Assembly: GCA_014803505.1 (NCBI GenBank) | Contig: JAAVBM010000123.1 | Coordinates: 1-64,000, forward strand | DNA from: a bacterium | GTDB lineage: Bacteria; Cyanobacteriota; Vampirovibrionia; Gastranaerophilales; Gastranaerophilaceae | DNA: 64,000 nt | Reading direction: 5' to 3' | Part shown: positions 37,972 to 46,243 of the stretch, piece by piece | Numbering within the stretch: position 1 is the first letter of the stretch | Layout: each line of letters starts with the position of its first letter | Notes under the pieces: model-generated | Database searches by the model: none | Seen by the model: the letters and a program-made list of their open reading frames with translations, nothing else | What the model was told of the DNA's origin: nothing | Program-made: the position numbers and the translations under genes

Positions 37972-39627
37972 ATGAATGAAAAACTGAAAGAAAGTCTAAA
38001 ACTTTTACCATCATTACCAGGATGCTATATTTATTATAATTCCGATAATGAGATAATTTACGTTGGAAAAGCTAAAATATTAAAACGAAGAGCTAAATCA
38101 TATTTCAACCGCAAACACGACAGCGTAAAAGTAAATGTTCTAGTATCTCAAATAGACAGACTTGAATACATAATTACCAATACAGAAGTTGAAGCACTAA
38201 TTTTAGAAAGTCATCTAATAAAAAAACATAAACCTCGTTATAATATTCTACTAAAAGATGATAAAAAATACCCATACTTTTTAATTACAAACGAGGATTT
38301 TCCAAGAATATCAATTGTTCGCAAACGTAATATGAACCCCGAAAAAGGAAGATATTACGGACCTTATACAAACATTAGAGCAATGCATTCTACATTAGAT
38401 TTTTTAAAAAAAATTTTTCCGTTAAGACAATGTAAAACACCTAAATTTACAAGTCGTCCTTGCCTTTATTACCACATAGGAAAATGTCTTGCACCATGTC
38501 AAAACATGGTCACAAGCGAAGAGTACAAAACCATTGTTCATCAAGCAGAATTATTCTTATCCGGCAAGCAATCTGAATTAATGAAACAACTAATGGCACA
38601 AATTCAAAAATACTCAGATGCACAACAATATGAAAAAGCTGCGAGATTAAGAGACAGCTACTTCGACTTGCAAAAAACACTCGAAAAACAAAAAGTTGTA
38701 TACGAAAATACTAAACTGAACGAAGATGTAATATCTCTACAACACGAAGATGGTATTCTGGCTATCGTAATTATGATGATTCGTGAAGGTCGATTAATTG
38801 ACAAAAAAGATTTCACTTATGATGTCGAAGAAGAAGATAAAACCGAATTTTTTGCAACATTCTTTAAAGAATACTATAATACTTTATCACTTGAATTTCC
38901 TGATAAAATTGTATCTAATGAACTCGAATCCATAGGAGATAAAAATTTATATGAAGAATGGCTAAAAATTATCTCAGGCAAAAAAGTAAAAATAAGCTAC
39001 GGAAAATCAGCTCAAGGTAAAGAACTACAAATGCTGGCAGATAAAAATGCAAAAGTAATTCTAGATAATGCTAAACTATCTAAAATGTCAAAAATTAGAG
39101 ATGACTTCAATAATATTGGATCTTATCTGAAAGAAAAATTAAAGCTTAATAACTTTCCATACCGAATTGAATGTTATGATATTTCCCATATTCAAGGTAC
39201 AAATACGGTTGCTTCAATGGTAACATTTATCAATGGATTAAGCAAAAAATCAGAATATAAAAAATTTAAAATTAAATCTACAGAAGGGAAACCTGATGAC
39301 TTTTTATCAATGAAAGAAGTTTTAACCAGACGACTATCCCGATTGGGCGAAAAAGGTTGGGATAAACCTGATTTGATAATTATTGATGGTGGTAAAGGTC
39401 AACTATCAAGTGTTATGCAAATTGTCAAAGAAATGGGCATAACAGGAATTGATTTTGTCAGCTTAGCAAAAAGACAGGAAGAAGTCTTCCTGCCTAATAA
39501 CTCGAAATCTATACTTTTACCTAGAGAATCAAGTGCGCTTTTCTTAATTCAAAGAATCAGAGATGAAGCGCACAGATTTGCAATAACTTATCATAGAAAA
39601 CTCAGATCAAAAAAAAGTATTCAATAA
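37972..39627 (+). CDS. uvrC: Excinuclease ABC subunit C, lacking HhH domain
   Basis: Makes both incisions around UvrB-bound lesions in nucleotide excision repair. The N-terminal GIY-YIG nuclease (LPGCYIYYN then IIYVGKAKILKRRAKSYF), the Cys cluster (RQCKTPKFTSRPCLYYHIG), the UVR motif (about 205-235) and the RNase H-like C-nuclease (ECYDISHIQGTNTVASMV, IIIDGGKGQLS) are present. It ends at HRKLRSKKSIQ, where other UvrC proteins continue into a tandem helix-hairpin-helix domain. The DNA beyond is the next, convergent gene, so no frameshift hides the domain. 551 aa against about 600 usual. Confidence 0.93.
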   Translation: MNEKLKESLKLLPSLPGCYIYYNSDNEIIYVGKAKILKRRAKSYFNRKHDSVKVNVLVSQIDRLEYIITNTEVEALILESHLIKKHKPRYNILLKDDKKYPYFLITNEDFPRISIVRKRNMNPEKGRYYGPYTNIRAMHSTLDFLKKIFPLRQCKTPKFTSRPCLYYHIGKCLAPCQNMVTSEEYKTIVHQAELFLSGKQSELMKQLMAQIQKYSDAQQYEKAARLRDSYFDLQKTLEKQKVVYENTKLNEDVISLQHEDGILAIVIMMIREGRLIDKKDFTYDVEEEDKTEFFATFFKEYYNTLSLEFPDKIVSNELESIGDKNLYEEWLKIISGKKVKISYGKSAQGKELQMLADKNAKVILDNAKLSKMSKIRDDFNNIGSYLKEKLKLNNFPYRIECYDISHIQGTNTVASMVTFINGLSKKSEYKKFKIKSTEGKPDDFLSMKEVLTRRLSRLGEKGWDKPDLIIIDGGKGQLSSVMQIVKEMGITGIDFVSLAKRQEEVFLPNNSKSILLPRESSALFLIQRIRDEAHRFAITYHRKLRSKKSIQ

Positions 39628-39634
39628 GTTAAAT

Positions 39635-40180
39635 TTATACATTGCTATCCGAGTCAGTATCTAAATCAGTATCAGTATCAACATTTTTAGCATCTTCAAA
39701 TCTAGACAAATCAACACGTCTTCTTCTTTGTTCTGCTTTTGTTTTGTCGATACCAGTAGATGTCATATCTACGCTTAGATCATCATCAGCACTTTCAGCT
39801 CTACGTAATTTAACAGTAGCAACAGATTTTTTGCTTTCGTCTTCCTCTTGTTCTGCTGCAATAGCTTCTTTAAGGATTTTCCAGTGTGCTTCTAACTCTT
39901 TATGGATGTTAGTTCTATCTGCCCATCTTTTTACGTATCCATCTTCATTTCCTAAACCGCCTTCAATTTTTTTACCATCATTGATAGAAAAACAAGCTTC
40001 AGAAATACCAATACATACAAAAAAGTGAGGTTCACCAACAGCTTTAGGATCCATATACACTTTTAAATTGTTATATCTGTAAGCATATGATTTTGCATCA
40101 CCATACTTATCGGACATAACATTGATTAGGAATTCAGTTAATGAATTACTAAATTTTGAAATAGAATTTGCCTTTGCCAT
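39635..40180 (-). CDS. Unrecognised protein with acidic Asp/Thr tail
   Basis: A 181-aa protein. Residues 1-110 look like a compact domain (YAYRYNNLKVYMDPKAVGEP and HFFVCIGISEACFSI). The C-terminus is highly charged and ends in a Thr-Asp repeat (DTDTDLDTDSDSN). AAGGAG lies before the ATG. It is the last gene of the minus-strand run, 20 nt after the UPF0210 gene. No family recognised. Confidence 0.6.
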   Translation of the reverse strand: MAKANSISKFSNSLTEFLINVMSDKYGDAKSYAYRYNNLKVYMDPKAVGEPHFFVCIGISEACFSINDGKKIEGGLGNEDGYVKRWADRTNIHKELEAHWKILKEAIAAEQEEDESKKSVATVKLRRAESADDDLSVDMTSTGIDKTKAEQRRRRVDLSRFEDAKNVDTDTDLDTDSDSNV

Positions 40181-40200
40181 TAATATATTCTCCTTGTTTA

Positions 40201-41562
40201 TTAATTGTTCAAACTATGAATCGGAGCCGGAATTCGTCCACCTCTTTTAACGAAATCGGTAGAAGAAAGTTCATTTATTGGAATAATAGGTGCTTCACCT
40301 AACAATCCGCCATATGAAATATTATCACCAATAGTCTTTCCGGCTGCCGGAATTATTCTTACTGCTGTAGTTTTTTTATTTATCATACCAATTGCCATTT
40401 CATCAGCAATAATACCTGCAATTGTATCTGTCGGAGTATCTCCGGGAATAGCAATCATATCAAGACCAACAGAACAAACTGAGGTCATTGCTTCTAACTT
40501 ATTAAAAGTTAAATAACCTTTGGTTGCAGCCTCAATCATTCCTGCATCTTCCGAAACCGGAATAAATGCCCCAGATAAACCACCAACATGCGAACTTGCC
40601 ATAATTCCGCCTTTTTTAACAGCGTCATTAAGCATTGCCAAAGCAGCAGTTGTGCCATGTGCTCCAGCATGTTCTAAACCCATTGCCTGAAAAATCCCTG
40701 CAACACTATCTCCTGGAGCAGGCGTAGGAGCAAGTGAAAGATCAATAACCCCAAATGGGATATCTAACCTTTTTGCCAATTTTCTACCAACAAGCTCACC
40801 TGTTGAAGTAATTTTATATGCAATTTCTTTAATTTTATTAGCTAGCTCACTCATATCAGCATCTTTTGGAAGTGCTTCAACAGCAGCTCTCACAACACCT
40901 GGTCCAGAAACCCCGACATTTAAAGCACATTCAGGTTCTCCAATACCACAAAAAGCACCCGCCATAAATGGATTATCACCCGGAACATTACAGAAAACAA
41001 CAAGCTTTGCAGCACCAATACTATCTTGGTCTTTTGTCATTTCTGCTGATTTTTTAATAATCTCAGACATCTTCAAAACAGCATCCATATTGATACCGGC
41101 CTTTGAAGATGCAACATTTACAGAAGAGCAAACTCTTTCTGTTTTAGCCAAAGCTTCAGGGATACTTTCGATTAAAAGTTTATCGCCTTTTGTACAACCC
41201 TTCTCTACAAGAGCAGAGAAACCGCCGACGAAGTTAACTCCAACTTCTTTTGCTGCCTTATCAAGAGTTTGAGCTATTCTAACATAATCAGGATTAGTGC
41301 AAGCTTCCCCAATTAATGAAATTGGAGTCACAGCAATCCTTTTGTTTATAATAGGAATAGAATACTCATCTGCAAGCTCATCTGCATATACTACAAGATT
41401 CTTGGCATATTTTTTAATTTTATTATAGATATTATCGCAAACCTTATCAATATCTTCTGAAATACAATCTCTCAAGCTCAGAGCCAATGTCACAGTCCTG
41501 ATATCAAGATTGTGTAATCTAATCATATTTATAGTTTCTAATATATTTTGTTCGTTAATCAT
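40201..41562 (-). CDS. UPF0210 / DUF711 family protein
   Basis: A 453-aa protein matching the UPF0210 (DUF711, PFL) family along its length, for example [13 protein letters not shown] near the start, [14 protein letters not shown] near 235, and the Gly-rich end ([20 protein letters not shown]). The biochemical role of the family is not established. Its start is only 3 nt after the end of the OmpA-domain gene, so it is very likely co-transcribed with the proton-channel pair. Confidence 0.85.
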   Translation of the reverse strand: MINEQNILETINMIRLHNLDIRTVTLALSLRDCISEDIDKVCDNIYNKIKKYAKNLVVYADELADEYSIPIINKRIAVTPISLIGEACTNPDYVRIAQTLDKAAKEVGVNFVGGFSALVEKGCTKGDKLLIESIPEALAKTERVCSSVNVASSKAGINMDAVLKMSEIIKKSAEMTKDQDSIGAAKLVVFCNVPGDNPFMAGAFCGIGEPECALNVGVSGPGVVRAAVEALPKDADMSELANKIKEIAYKITSTGELVGRKLAKRLDIPFGVIDLSLAPTPAPGDSVAGIFQAMGLEHAGAHGTTAALAMLNDAVKKGGIMASSHVGGLSGAFIPVSEDAGMIEAATKGYLTFNKLEAMTSVCSVGLDMIAIPGDTPTDTIAGIIADEMAIGMINKKTTAVRIIPAAGKTIGDNISYGGLLGEAPIIPINELSSTDFVKRGGRIPAPIHSLNN

Positions 41563-41565
41563 ATT

Positions 41566-42255
41566 TTATTTCCGTAATCCTAATGCTGACGATACATTCC
41601 AATCTTTTACTTTTATCTTTAACTCAACTCTTCTGCTTTTGGTATAATCTTCTTGTCCGTTAACAAGAATCGGTTCGTTAAAACTTTTACCTTCAACAAC
41701 AAGTTTTTTTCGAAAATCTTCTGCGAATCTTCTATTATAATTTGTTGTGAAAATATATTCTGCAACAGCATTTGCTCTTTTTAAACTCAAATCCATATTG
41801 CGTAAAAATTGTTCATCTTTTGAATTCACACCTGCAAACATTTGCGAATCCGTATGACCTTGCACAGTAATCTCTTCAATTTGACTAGCAAGTTCTTTAT
41901 CAGTAAAAATTGTATCTATGTATATAGGTGCCAATTTATCCAATAATTTTTTACCTTTATCTGATAGAATATAGCTGTTCAATTCAAAAAGTTCTACATC
42001 AGAAATTTTTAAATCACCTGTCATTTTATCTATATCGGCATCAATATCAGATTTCTTTAATCCTTCTGTTATTTTCTCAGAAACTTCCATTTGCACTTGC
42101 TGCTGTTGAATATCTTGTTGTGAAAAACCAGTCATAGCAAGAACAAATAACGTAATAAAGATAATAGCCAAACCTAGCAAAAGGTCAGCCATTGTAACCC
42201 AAAAAATATTTCCGTTATCTTCTTCTTTATTTTGTTTTCTGTAAAATATTGCCAT
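41566..42255 (-). CDS. MotB/ZorB-like protein with OmpA domain
   Basis: A 229-aa protein with one N-terminal membrane helix (about 18-40) that carries a conserved-looking Asp24 (FWVTMADLLLGLAI), as in MotB, ExbD and ZorB, where this residue carries protons. A linker is followed by an OmpA/MotB peptidoglycan-binding domain (VQGHTDSQMF, NMDLSLKRANAVAEYI, SRRVELKIK). It is 15 nt downstream of the channel-like partner, so the two should form a stator-type complex anchored to the cell wall. No flagellar, gliding or TonB partner genes are beside it. Confidence 0.75.
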   Translation of the reverse strand: MAIFYRKQNKEEDNGNIFWVTMADLLLGLAIIFITLFVLAMTGFSQQDIQQQQVQMEVSEKITEGLKKSDIDADIDKMTGDLKISDVELFELNSYILSDKGKKLLDKLAPIYIDTIFTDKELASQIEEITVQGHTDSQMFAGVNSKDEQFLRNMDLSLKRANAVAEYIFTTNYNRRFAEDFRKKLVVEGKSFNEPILVNGQEDYTKSRRVELKIKVKDWNVSSALGLRK

Positions 42256-42270
42256 TTAACTTTCCATTTA

Positions 42271-43182
42271 TTAGAATAATTCATCAACTACATCAGACTT
42301 AGTTGTAGAATTCAATGAAGCTTCCTTCAATTGTTTATTTAATTGATTCAATCCAAAAATCAAATTCTCAAGATAAGGCACCAAATTAGTTGCCATACTT
42401 GCGTTAAATGCTGTTTTAAACTGATTTGGCATTGAATTCATAAGATTTTCAGATGAATTATTTTGAATTTTAGTTTCTCTTAATAACTCATACAAGAATT
42501 TCTCTGCAGAAATACTTGCAAACAAAGAACCCATTATCTCTTGAATATAATTCAAAGGAGTTTTACACATTTTGTTATATAAAATTCTTTCAATCAAAAG
42601 ATAAATAAGAGATGAACCTACTGCAATAACTGACACTAAAGCTGCAGTTTGCATACTTGTCATAAAACTTGATACAGAAGCAATAGTTTTTTCTTGAGTA
42701 GAAAAATCAATTCGCCCAAACGCAACAGCAATATTTAAAAAAGTAAATAACGGACCAAAACCTGTCAATACAGTCGGAATTGTCTGTATCATTTTAAAAT
42801 TAAACTTAGAAGTAACTAAAGTTTCTTCATTGAAAAAATACAAAGGATCAACAGTTGTTTGAACACTCTGAACTGTAGATGAAACATCCTTATATTGATA
42901 ATTTGCATCTTCAGTTTTTAATGCAACAGATTCAGAAAAAACCAAAGTGTTTTTAAACTCAGCCCAGACGGACGCAACATAGGGATTAGAACTCATCCAA
43001 TTATCAATTTCTTTAAACCTGAAGTTTAAATCGTTTCTTTTAAATTTTGCCATAAAAGCAATCAAAACATTCAAATTTTTACTTGCAGACAAATAATTAG
43101 AGAAACAATAAATAGTCGACGCAATAAATACAGTCAAAACTATCAGTATTGGAATATCTGTTATAATCTTCAAAAAATCCAT
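42271..43182 (-). CDS. MotA/ExbB/ZorA-like proton-channel subunit
   Basis: A 303-aa protein with three hydrophobic segments at about 8-28, 131-157 and 179-202, the topology of ExbB, TolQ and ZorA. The block TIPTVLTGFGPLFTFLNIAVAF followed by MTSMQTAALVSVIAVGSSLI resembles the ZorA/ExbB channel core (Pro-x-x-LTG-x-G ... T-F and S-M-x-TA). A helical C-terminus of about 100 residues follows, much shorter than the long tail of Zorya ZorA. Partner of the OmpA-domain protein just downstream. Substrate process unknown. Confidence 0.65.
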   Translation of the reverse strand: MDFLKIITDIPILIVLTVFIASTIYCFSNYLSASKNLNVLIAFMAKFKRNDLNFRFKEIDNWMSSNPYVASVWAEFKNTLVFSESVALKTEDANYQYKDVSSTVQSVQTTVDPLYFFNEETLVTSKFNFKMIQTIPTVLTGFGPLFTFLNIAVAFGRIDFSTQEKTIASVSSFMTSMQTAALVSVIAVGSSLIYLLIERILYNKMCKTPLNYIQEIMGSLFASISAEKFLYELLRETKIQNNSSENLMNSMPNQFKTAFNASMATNLVPYLENLIFGLNQLNKQLKEASLNSTTKSDVVDELF

Positions 43183-43234
43183 AATCCACCATCCTTAACT
43201 TACAGTATACCATAATACAAGGATTAGGGCAAAT

Positions 43235-43900
43235 TTACTCAGAAATAAACTTCACTACAGCGTAAATATACTTACCAATAAGCATCAATACAAAACTTAT
43301 AATTATATCATAGACAACCTTCAATCCACTTTGAGCCTGAATCCACCCTAAGATAAATGTACCACCCAACTGTTTAACAAGCGCAATAAAAGTCATATAA
43401 ACGATTCCACAAAAATGAATAACCAAAACACCCAAAATTGCAGCAAATATCATATTCAAAAAAGAATATTTTTTTCGTAAAAGATTTCCAACAACTATAG
43501 TAGCCGGAACATACGCAAGAATATAACCCAACCCAGGCTCTGCTAAATAATGAATCCCTCCACCTAAGGCAAAAACAGGAATAATAAACAAACCGGCTAT
43601 AATATAAAGCAACACACTGGTTAAAGCCATTCTCTTACCCAGCACAGAAGAAACAAACATAACAATTGGTATTTGAGGAATTATACTAAACCCAAAAATA
43701 AAATCTTCCGTAGTCAAAGATTTATTAGTAAAAACATCCAACGGAATTATATAATGCCTAAAACTCAAATTAACAAAAGTCGCACCGACTAATAGAAGAG
43801 AACAAAACAGGATTAACACAAAATTAACCAGCGGAATCCTTATCTTCCTCTGCTTTTTATCAAGTCTCTTCATTTTTGGAATCAATACTTCTTGCTTCAT
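43235..43900 (-). CDS. bioY: BioY-type biotin uptake substrate-binding subunit
   Basis: A 221-aa integral membrane protein with about six helices; LGGGIHYLAEPGLGYILAYV is the family's typical substrate-side motif. BioY is the S component of an energy-coupling-factor transporter and can also work with low activity alone. A basic extension of about 25 residues precedes the first helix. No EcfA/EcfT genes are adjacent, so it would need a shared module elsewhere. Its start overlaps the end of rimI by 4 nt. Confidence 0.85.
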   Translation of the reverse strand: MKQEVLIPKMKRLDKKQRKIRIPLVNFVLILFCSLLLVGATFVNLSFRHYIIPLDVFTNKSLTTEDFIFGFSIIPQIPIVMFVSSVLGKRMALTSVLLYIIAGLFIIPVFALGGGIHYLAEPGLGYILAYVPATIVVGNLLRKKYSFLNMIFAAILGVLVIHFCGIVYMTFIALVKQLGGTFILGWIQAQSGLKVVYDIIISFVLMLIGKYIYAVVKFISE

Positions 43901-44430
43901 TTTATATCAATTTTACCATCTAAATCTTTTATAACTCTCTCGTATGGAACTTTAAACTCATCAAAAAATATATTTTTTGTCCACATAATCAATGCATCTT
44001 CATTGTTATCCTGATAATACCCCTTACGAGTTCCAAAAGACGAAAACCCGTATTTTGTATATAACCCAATTGCCGGATTATTACTAACCCTCACCTCTAA
44101 AGTAATGTATTTAATCATTTCAGTGTAACAATCATCAATAATTTTTCTCAAAAGAGCTTCACCATATTTTTTTCTTCGATGATCAGCACTAATAGCAATA
44201 TTAGTTATATGAGCTTCGTCTAAAATATGCCAACAACCGGCATAGCCGACCAACTCATTGTTTGAATTAAAAAGCGAATAGTACCGCGCCAATTCATTAT
44301 TTATTTCATTAAGAAAAGATTCCTTAGACCAATGATGATCGCCATAAGCGGATTCTTCAATTTTAATAACTCCGTCAACATCTTCCGGAGCCATTCTTTT
44401 TATAACAACAGTTTCCAATTCAGCTTGCAT
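43897..44430 (-). CDS. rimI: Ribosomal protein alanine N-acetyltransferase-like GNAT
   Basis: A 177-aa GNAT protein with the acetyl-CoA loop ISADHRRKKYGEALLRK near residue 80 and the RimI-like ending EVRVSNNPAIGLYTKYGF. RimI acetylates the N-terminal Ala of S18; related enzymes have other targets, so the exact substrate is inferred. There is no SD: TAGAAT preceded by TGA stands exactly 6 nt before the ATG, suggesting a leaderless mRNA. First gene of the run with bioY and the proton-channel pair. Confidence 0.82.
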   Translation of the reverse strand: MQAELETVVIKRMAPEDVDGVIKIEESAYGDHHWSKESFLNEINNELARYYSLFNSNNELVGYAGCWHILDEAHITNIAISADHRRKKYGEALLRKIIDDCYTEMIKYITLEVRVSNNPAIGLYTKYGFSSFGTRKGYYQDNNEDALIMWTKNIFFDEFKVPYERVIKDLDGKIDIK

Positions 44431-44436
44431 ACCTAA

Positions 44437-44445
44437 ATTCTATCA
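44437..44445 (-). promoter_or_regulatory. Extended -10 set for leaderless rimI transcript
   Basis: Read on the minus strand: TGATAGAATTTAGGTATG, with TGA, -10 TAGAAT, 6 nt and the rimI ATG at 44430. The same geometry is seen at ribE, uvrC and ftsY. Confidence 0.6.
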
Positions 44446-44662
44446 CGAGGAATTCTAAGGTGCAAATTTTTAAATTTAACTTAAAATCAAACAAATATTT
44501 AAATAAAAATACACACATTAAAACATTTACAAAAATTTACAAAAGAATAAAAACTTTTGATTCTAATGGAGTTTTAGCATGTATCAGTAATTAGGAGTTG
44601 TGTGGCTATTTTATAAAAACATTCGACAAAAACATTGTTAAGATACGGTAAAAAACCCAATA

Positions 44663-44728
44663 AAACTGCTTGCAAACAAATATTTAGCAAGTACGATAGA
44701 AAATGACCGCATGTGTTTGCGGCAGTTT
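44663..44728 (+). promoter_or_regulatory. Three-way-junction-like leader of infA
   Basis: AAACTG (44663-44668) pairs with CAGTTT (44723-44728) and encloses two hairpins: CTTGC/GCAAG (44669-44673 with 44687-44691) and CCGCA/TGCGG (44707-44711 with 44718-44722). Both hairpins abut the closing stem without gaps, joined by a 15-nt linker. The infA ATG is 24 nt downstream. The rest of the 320-nt intergenic stretch 44431-44751 is AT-rich and holds no gene. Confidence 0.5.
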
Positions 44729-44751
44729 ACCAAGCCGAAAAAGAGGAATAT

Positions 44752-44967
44752 ATGGCAAAAGACGTAATAGAACTAGAAGGTACAATCATTGAATCAATGC
44801 CAAATGCAATGTTCAGAGTAAAACTCGAAAACGATCATGAAATTTTGGCTCACATATCAGGTAAAATCAGAAAAAACTTCATCAGAATTTTACCGGGTGA
44901 TAAAGTAAAAGTGGAAATGACTCCATATGATTTATCAAGAGGTCGCATTACATTCAGACTAAAATAA
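44752..44967 (+). CDS. infA: Translation initiation factor IF-1
   Basis: Binds the A site of the small subunit during initiation. At 71 aa it has the standard sequence: [29 protein letters not shown] and RGRITFR. The start is placed at 44752, after AAGAGG, rather than the in-frame GTG at 44713, which would add 13 residues not found in the family and would lie inside the leader structure. First gene of the ribosomal/rpoA operon. Confidence 0.97.
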   Translation: MAKDVIELEGTIIESMPNAMFRVKLENDHEILAHISGKIRKNFIRILPGDKVKVEMTPYDLSRGRITFRLK

Positions 44968-45032
44968 TCCGAATTGTATGGCTTCATAGCAAAAAATCTC
45001 ACGTACAAACATTATATAAAAAGGAAAAGAAA

Positions 45033-45146
45033 ATGAAAGTTAGATCATCAGTAAAAAAAATGTGTGAAAAATGCAAATGTATCAAAAGAAAAGGCAGAAT
45101 TGCCGTAATTTGCGAAAACCCTAAACACAAACAAAGACAAGGTTAA
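45033..45146 (+). CDS. rpmJ: 50S ribosomal protein L36
   Basis: A 37-aa zinc-type L36 with ligands Cys11, Cys14, Cys27 and His32 (MCEKCKC ... [13 protein letters not shown]). AAGGAAAAG precedes the ATG. It has the usual position between infA and rpsM. The Cys-containing form needs zinc. Confidence 0.97.
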   Translation: MKVRSSVKKMCEKCKCIKRKGRIAVICENPKHKQRQG

Positions 45147-45271
45147 TATAACCAAACTAACTGTGGAACCTGCGCACAAAGTCGGCAGGTGGTGAGGAAG
45201 GATTTATGCCTCATACACAAAAAAATCTAACACCCGGTGCAAATAAGGAAACTAAATCTCCGAAGTTGCAC
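45141..45271 (+). promoter_or_regulatory. Tandem hairpins between rpmJ and rpsM
   Basis: Four perfect short stems follow one another: GGTTA/TAACC (45141-45153), ACCTGC/GCAGGT (45168-45190), TGAGG/CCTCA (45193-45213) and GTGCAA/TTGCAC (45237-45271). The stretch is 150 nt long, unusual within a ribosomal operon, and is a candidate regulatory leader of rpsM. Confidence 0.35.
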
Positions 45272-45298
45272 AAAAGCCAAGAAAAGGAGAAAATTAAA

Positions 45299-45664
45299 AT
45301 GGCAAGATTAGTAGGGGTAGATTTACCTCGTAACAAAAGAATGGAAGTAGCATTAACTTACATCTACGGTATCGGACCTGCTAGAAGTAAAAAAATCCTT
45401 GAAGCTACAGGTATTTCACCAGACTTAAGAACAGACGATTTGACAGATGAAGATATTAAATTATTACGTAACGAACTATCAAATTACCACATCGAAGGTG
45501 ACTTGAGACGTGAAATTACAATGAATATCAAACGTTTACAAGAAATTGGTTCATTCAGAGGAATGCGTCACAAACGTAAACTTCCATGCCGCGGTCAAAG
45601 AACAAAAACAAACGCTAGAACTCAACGCGGTAAAAAAACCGGTCCTGTTTCTAAAAAGAAATAA
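45299..45664 (+). CDS. rpsM: 30S ribosomal protein S13
   Basis: A head protein of the small subunit that contacts the P-site tRNA. 121 aa, with [20 protein letters not shown] at the start and the basic C-terminal [13 protein letters not shown]. The in-frame ATG at 45206 would add 31 residues; 45299 is chosen because AAAAGGAG precedes it and the product then has the family's N-terminus. Confidence 0.97.
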   Translation: MARLVGVDLPRNKRMEVALTYIYGIGPARSKKILEATGISPDLRTDDLTDEDIKLLRNELSNYHIEGDLRREITMNIKRLQEIGSFRGMRHKRKLPCRGQRTKTNARTQRGKKTGPVSKKK

Positions 45665-45730
45665 GGTTAACAAACCCGGATAATTATTAAAAACAATTAA
45701 TTAATAAGTAACAAAATAAAGGATAAAGAA

Positions 45731-46117
45731 ATGGCAAGACCACAAAAAACTAAGAAAAAAGAAAAGAAAAATGTATTGCAAGGGGTTGTACATATTCAAT
45801 CAACTTTCAACAATACAATTGTAACTTCTACTGATACTCAAGGTAATGCTATTGCTTGGGCAACAGCAGGTGCTTCAGGGTTCAAAGGAGCAAGAAAAGG
45901 TACTCCGTTCGCAGCTCAATCAGCTGCTGAAATGGTTGCTAAAAAATCAATCGATCAAGGTATGAAAAAAGTTGAAGTTCATATCAAAGGACCTGGTTCA
46001 GGTAGAGAAACTGCTATCAGAGCAATTCAAGCTGCAGGTTTAGAAATTACATTAATTAAAGATGTAACTCCTATCCCTCACAATGGATGCCGTCCTCCTA
46101 AAAAACGTAGAGTATAA
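45731..46117 (+). CDS. rpsK: 30S ribosomal protein S11
   Basis: Platform protein of the 30S subunit near the Shine-Dalgarno site. 128 aa with the typical [31 protein letters not shown]-type centre and C-terminal [24 protein letters not shown] precedes the ATG. Third ribosomal gene of the operon. Confidence 0.97.
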   Translation: MARPQKTKKKEKKNVLQGVVHIQSTFNNTIVTSTDTQGNAIAWATAGASGFKGARKGTPFAAQSAAEMVAKKSIDQGMKKVEVHIKGPGSGRETAIRAIQAAGLEITLIKDVTPIPHNGCRPPKKRRV

Positions 46118-46173
46118 TCTACATAAATTTTAGGATTTAAAGGTAATCCGAATTATAATAAATGATAATAACC

Positions 46174-46219
46174 GCGGGGGCTTGCGAATTAGTCCAAACG
46201 CAAACCATAGATGCCCCGC
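46174..46219 (+). promoter_or_regulatory. GC-rich hairpin leader of rpsD
   Basis: GCGGGG (46174-46179) pairs with CCCCGC (46214-46219); C46181 can add a pair with G46213. Inside, TTGCG (46182-46186) pairs with CGCAA (46199-46203). It stands 25 nt ahead of rpsD, whose product S4 is a known translational autoregulator in several bacteria, so a role in autogenous control is a reasonable inference. Confidence 0.5.
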
Positions 46220-46243
46220 ACAAGAAAAGGAGAAAATTAAAAA

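Noticed and set aside
39590-39700. Frameshift hiding the HhH domain of UvrC
   Set aside because: The following DNA encodes the convergent 181-aa gene on the minus strand; no frame there resembles HhH sequence.
39635-44430. Complete Zorya defence island
   Set aside because: No ZorC, ZorD (helicase) or ZorE (nuclease) homologue is present; the neighbours are housekeeping or UPF0210 genes, and the ZorA-like protein lacks the long tail.
44713-44751. GTG start adding 13 residues to IF-1
   Set aside because: IF-1 starts with [10 protein letters not shown] in the family; the GTG lies in the loop of a leader hairpin and has no SD.
45206-45298. 31-residue N-terminal extension of S13 from the ATG at 45206
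   Set aside because: The extension is not part of the family, is low complexity, and lies in the hairpin-rich gap; the ATG at 45299 has a strong SD and gives the normal N-terminus.
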